A stretch of 7,516 nt of DNA. It comes from Planctomycetota bacterium. Its GTDB lineage: Bacteria > Planctomycetota > Phycisphaerae > WQYP01. The stretch covers positions 1 to 7,516 of the forward strand of contig JAJZGH010000232.1 in NCBI GenBank assembly GCA_021798635.1, read 5' to 3'. Shown here one piece after another: positions 5,672 to 7,516 of the stretch (position 1 is its first letter; the number at the start of each line of letters is the position of its first letter). Below the pieces are notes generated by a model, which saw only the letters and a list, made by a program, of their open reading frames with translations, had not been told where the DNA came from and ran no database searches. The translations under genes were made by a program, and so were the position numbers.

Positions 5672-6520
5672 ATGGCCGGCGTTACTAACTCCTCCACGCT
5701 TTCTCATTGTCCATTGGTCCGACGCCGCACAGCGCGGGCGCGTAAGTGCGGAGATCTGCGTATTTCGCATGATATTGTTTTACCCCTCTCCGACACGAGT
5801 AGTCACGAATTATCCACCCGTCGAGCCGAGGATTCCGATCAGGGGTTCGCCACGGTAAAACGCACACTGGTTGGCGGTGAAACCATCGTCGAAATCGGCT
5901 GTGGGCGCGGATTACAATCCATTGAGATGGCTAAACTTGTTGGACCGCGCGGGCGGCTGGTAAGCATCGACAGTTCGCCGGACGCCATCAATGCGGCTAG
6001 GCGCAATGCGGCCGAGGCCGGCATTAAGAATATTGAATTTTACCTATGCCGTGTCGACAGCGTCCCCTTGCCGCCGGGCCTGGCGGATTGGATCATCAGC
6101 GAAGGGGTTTTTTGCCCCAGTTCCGGAAAAATGGCCGTCTTCCGTGAGATGTTTCGCGTGCTGGCTCCCGGCGGGCGAATTCTCATTCATGATATTGCGA
6201 TCCGCAAATTACTGCCTCCGGAAATAGCGGACTCCATTGCGGCCTTTACCTTCGGTCTGGCCGGGGCCATTGAATTATCAAGCTATCGCAAGTTATTGAA
6301 TTCAACCGGGTTTGATCGTTGCGAGATCACCGAATCTTCCGGCAATTCCCATGTGGAACGATTCTGGGATTCCGCGGTGCCCAATCCATCCCGTCAAGTT
6401 CAAGCCGTTGCTTCCACCGCATCGCTGCCGCATTTAACCAGCCGACATTGGCTGCATGAATACGTCGCCGGCATCCGCCTGCAAGCCAGAAAACCGATGC
6501 TGGCCGCGGCGTGTGCGTGA
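5672..6520 (+). CDS. class I SAM-dependent methyltransferase, ArsM-like core without arsenic-binding cysteines
   Basis: I place the start at ATG 5672, giving 282 residues, because GGGAG (5659-5663) stands eight bases before it. Motif I is VEIGCGRG (73-80), which binds SAM. The acidic residue of motif II is D100 in VSIDSSP. IISEGVFCPS (141-150) is the motif IV region, and APGGRILIHDIA (165-176) is the post-motif. GPRGRLVSID, IKNIEFYLCRVDSVPLP, VFREMFRVLAPGG and the LPPEI...FTFGLAGA stretch closely follow arsenite methyltransferases. However, the ArsM S-x-C-V-I-N cysteine is Gly145 here, and the Y-T-G-C-V-A-G-A cysteine is Gly195. Cys148 is three residues off, and the N-terminal Cys-Gly-x-P element is not evident. 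Methyl transfer from SAM is likely; arsenite as substrate is doubtful. The first 55 residues are unfamiliar and basic. It faces another methyltransferase gene convergently, across a 233-base gap. Confidence 0.85.
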   Translation: MAGVTNSSTLSHCPLVRRRTARARKCGDLRISHDIVLPLSDTSSHELSTRRAEDSDQGFATVKRTLVGGETIVEIGCGRGLQSIEMAKLVGPRGRLVSIDSSPDAINAARRNAAEAGIKNIEFYLCRVDSVPLPPGLADWIISEGVFCPSSGKMAVFREMFRVLAPGGRILIHDIAIRKLLPPEIADSIAAFTFGLAGAIELSSYRKLLNSTGFDRCEITESSGNSHVERFWDSAVPNPSRQVQAVASTASLPHLTSRHWLHEYVAGIRLQARKPMLAAACA

Positions 6521-6530
6521 GGGCGGCGTT

Positions 6531-6558
6531 AGAACTTGGAACTTGGAACCTGGAATCG
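6531..6558 (+). repeat. degenerate heptamer tandem repeat
   Basis: Four consecutive seven-base units AGAACTT, GGAACTT, GGAACCT and GGAATCG begin ten bases after the methyltransferase stop. Copies two and three differ at one base and the outer two have decayed further. It is a simple intergenic tandem repeat, with no sign of a mobile element around it. Confidence 0.6.
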
Positions 6559-6632
6559 AGCATCTCGCATTTGGCATCCGGCGTGTTCCGAAAACGCTGA
6601 AGCTTCTATTTCGCGGTTTTCCGGCGGAAGCA

Positions 6633-6650
6633 CGGCCAGCGGGCTGGCCG
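6633..6650. terminator. strong GC hairpin between convergent genes, possible two-way terminator
   Basis: CGGCCAGC (6633-6640) and GCTGGCCG (6643-6650) are perfect inverted repeats two bases apart, giving at least seven pairs with loop CGGG. It sits 112 bases after the plus-strand stop and about 100 bases past the minus-strand stop, a position suited to stopping transcription from both sides. Neither side has a T-run, so it would have to act as an atypical terminator or as an mRNA end stabiliser. Confidence 0.35.
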
Positions 6651-6664
6651 GCTTACTGTAACCT

Positions 6665-6717
6665 GTAACCTCGACACGTAACCCCGACACGGCTCACGCT
6701 CGTTGCTCACGCACGTT
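6665..6717 (+). repeat. two successive 13-base tandem duplications
   Basis: GTAACCTCGACAC (6665-6677) and GTAACCCCGACAC (6678-6690) differ at one base, and a partial copy GTAACCT (6658-6664) precedes them. After one G, GCTCACGCTCGTT (6692-6704) and GCTCACGCACGTT (6705-6717) form another 13-base pair with one difference. The two units are unrelated in sequence but share the 13-base period. No function is visible; slippage during replication could have produced them. Confidence 0.6.
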
Positions 6718-6753
6718 ACGATGCGCACACGCCTACCGGCTAAGGCTACGGCG

Positions 6754-7476
6754 TCAGGCTTTGCGGGCACCAAATGCAGCGAAGGGGCCATTTTTATGCA
6801 GGATTTCAGGATCTGCAAAGCCAACTTCTGATAAAAGTAGAATCTGCCAGAGCAGGGGCTTGGGCGTATCTTCCGCTTCAATATAGCTGAATACCAAGTC
6901 GCGATATTTTTCGCCGGCCATACCGTCTTCTTTAAGGCCTGACAGGTAGTCCCCATAGCGCCGCCACATAGCTTGCTGCACGGTTGGTGAAGAATGTTCG
7001 ACCAAATCAAAAATCCAGAATGATCCGCCGGGGCGTAACCACCGCAGTACGGAGGCAAATACCTGGTGCCACTGCTGATCGGTTCGTAAATGATGCAACA
7101 CCGCCGCAGCCAGAACAATATCAAAACTTTCCGGGGCAAATTGCGCCTCGCGCACATCGTGCTGCAGGGTTGTCACCACGCCGGTGGTGGCAGCACTGAC
7201 GCGATGGCGCGCACGGTCCAGCATAGGCTGGCTTAAATCCATCAACGTGCAATGAAGATTGGGAAGTTTTTGCAAAAGTTTAAGCGTGTAATTTCCCGCA
7301 CCGCACCCAATATCCAGTACACTTCGTGCCTGCGGCGTAACCGCCGCGGCCGCAGTAGTAACTAATTCCAGACAAAGCGGCGCATCCATAGTAGCCGACT
7401 GCCCCGTTTCCAAATTACTGAATCGCTCAACCTCGTTATCAAACCGCCCGCGGATTTCGTCAACCGTGGATTTCAT
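6754..7476 (-). CDS. class I SAM-dependent methyltransferase of unassigned substrate
   Basis: The start chosen is ATG at 7476 (240 residues). GGAG (complement of 7485-7488) precedes it by eight bases, better than the in-frame GTG at 7497, which would add seven residues. Motif I is VLDIGCGAGNYT (53-64) and binds the SAM methionine end. The ribose-binding acid is D80 in CTLMDLS. HDVREAQFAPESFDIVLAAAV (106-126) leads into LHHL, and LRPGGSFWIFDLVE (147-160) is the post-motif. The C-terminal part (163-240) has a Trp- and Tyr-rich helical insertion, probably over the substrate pocket, then LLLSEVGFADPEILHKNGPF. This ending is common in small-molecule and uncharacterised type 11/25 methyltransferases. 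It differs clearly in sequence from the ArsM-like protein it faces, so it is not a recent duplicate. Its promoter would lie beyond 7490, largely outside the window. Fold and cofactor are secure, the reaction unknown. Confidence 0.88.
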   Translation of the reverse strand: MKSTVDEIRGRFDNEVERFSNLETGQSATMDAPLCLELVTTAAAAVTPQARSVLDIGCGAGNYTLKLLQKLPNLHCTLMDLSQPMLDRARHRVSAATTGVVTTLQHDVREAQFAPESFDIVLAAAVLHHLRTDQQWHQVFASVLRWLRPGGSFWIFDLVEHSSPTVQQAMWRRYGDYLSGLKEDGMAGEKYRDLVFSYIEAEDTPKPLLWQILLLSEVGFADPEILHKNGPFAAFGARKA

Positions 7477-7516
7477 TTCTTCAACTCCATATGTCACTAC
7501 CGGATTCTGGTGGTGC

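Larger units (their letters stand above)
6521..6753. other. 233-base gap between convergent genes, repeat- and hairpin-rich
   Basis: No coding region is supported here, although short frames run through it on both strands. It contains a heptamer repeat (6531-6558), a GC hairpin (6633-6650) and two neighbouring 13-base tandem duplications (6665-6717). A further weak stem, ACGCC (6729-6733) with GGCGT (6750-6754), lies at the end of the minus-strand gene. Transcription from both sides must end here, yet neither strand shows a classic stem plus T-run. Confidence 0.6.

Noticed and set aside
5810..5818. TTATCCACC, a second DnaA-box-like sequence
   Set aside because: It has one mismatch at the last consensus base, is inside a coding region, and is a single copy far from the exact box, so no origin-like cluster exists.
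6606..7157. 183-codon minus-strand open frame overlapping the minus-strand methyltransferase
   Set aside because: It is out of frame with the strong SAM-binding motifs of the methyltransferase and shows no domain features; part of it is intergenic repeat.
7477..7497. Seven-residue extension of the minus-strand methyltransferase from GTG at 7497
   Set aside because: The SD site GGAG lies inside this extension, eight bases ahead of the ATG at 7476, so the ATG is the better start.
1..7516. tRNA or rRNA genes, CRISPR array, insertion sequence, integrase or phage attachment site
   Set aside because: No cloverleaf, regularly spaced repeats, transposase-like protein or flanking terminal inverted repeats were found on either strand.

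Overview
The window looks like chromosomal DNA of a diderm (Gram-negative type) bacterium of moderate-to-high GC. It encodes a TolC-type outer-membrane lipoprotein and a periplasmic adaptor, which only make sense with two membranes. Shine-Dalgarno (SD) sites of the GGAG type precede most genes, and the one recognisable promoter is of the sigma-70 kind. The phylum cannot be fixed from the sequence. The short repeats between the last two genes recall those of some environmental, planctomycete-like genomes, but that is only an impression.

Region 1 (1-5310) is a compact plus-strand operon for a self-contained EmrAB-TolC-like efflux pump. Its order is promoter and palindromic operator (16-46), a TetR/CecR-like repressor (81-761), an EmrA/HlyD-type adaptor (845-2251), an EmrB/QacA-type 14-helix MFS transporter (2248-3834, start overlapping the adaptor stop) and a TolC/NodT-type outer-membrane lipoprotein (3865-5310). 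The likely logic is that the repressor sits on the palindrome overlapping the -35 box and shuts off its own gene and the pump. A ligand, perhaps the pump substrate, would release it. The MFS protein then drives proton-coupled export, with the adaptor and the outer-membrane channel forming a conduit across the periplasm.

Region 2 (5311-5671) is a 361-base gap ahead of a methyltransferase gene. It holds an AT-rich stretch, a tandem 9-mer next to an exact DnaA-box consensus, and a two-stem potential RNA structure closed directly before a run of six T. The last resembles an attenuator or an unrecognised riboswitch-like leader.

Region 3 (5672-7476) has two convergent class I SAM-dependent methyltransferase genes. 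The plus-strand protein (282 aa) resembles arsenite methyltransferase ArsM in its core but lacks the cysteines that bind arsenic. The minus-strand protein (240 aa) is of general type. Between them, 6521-6753 holds short tandem repeats and a strong GC hairpin but no gene.

The best candidates for something undescribed are the structured leader at 5571-5638 together with the ArsM-like gene behind it. The pump operon itself is of a known kind with some regulatory details of interest.
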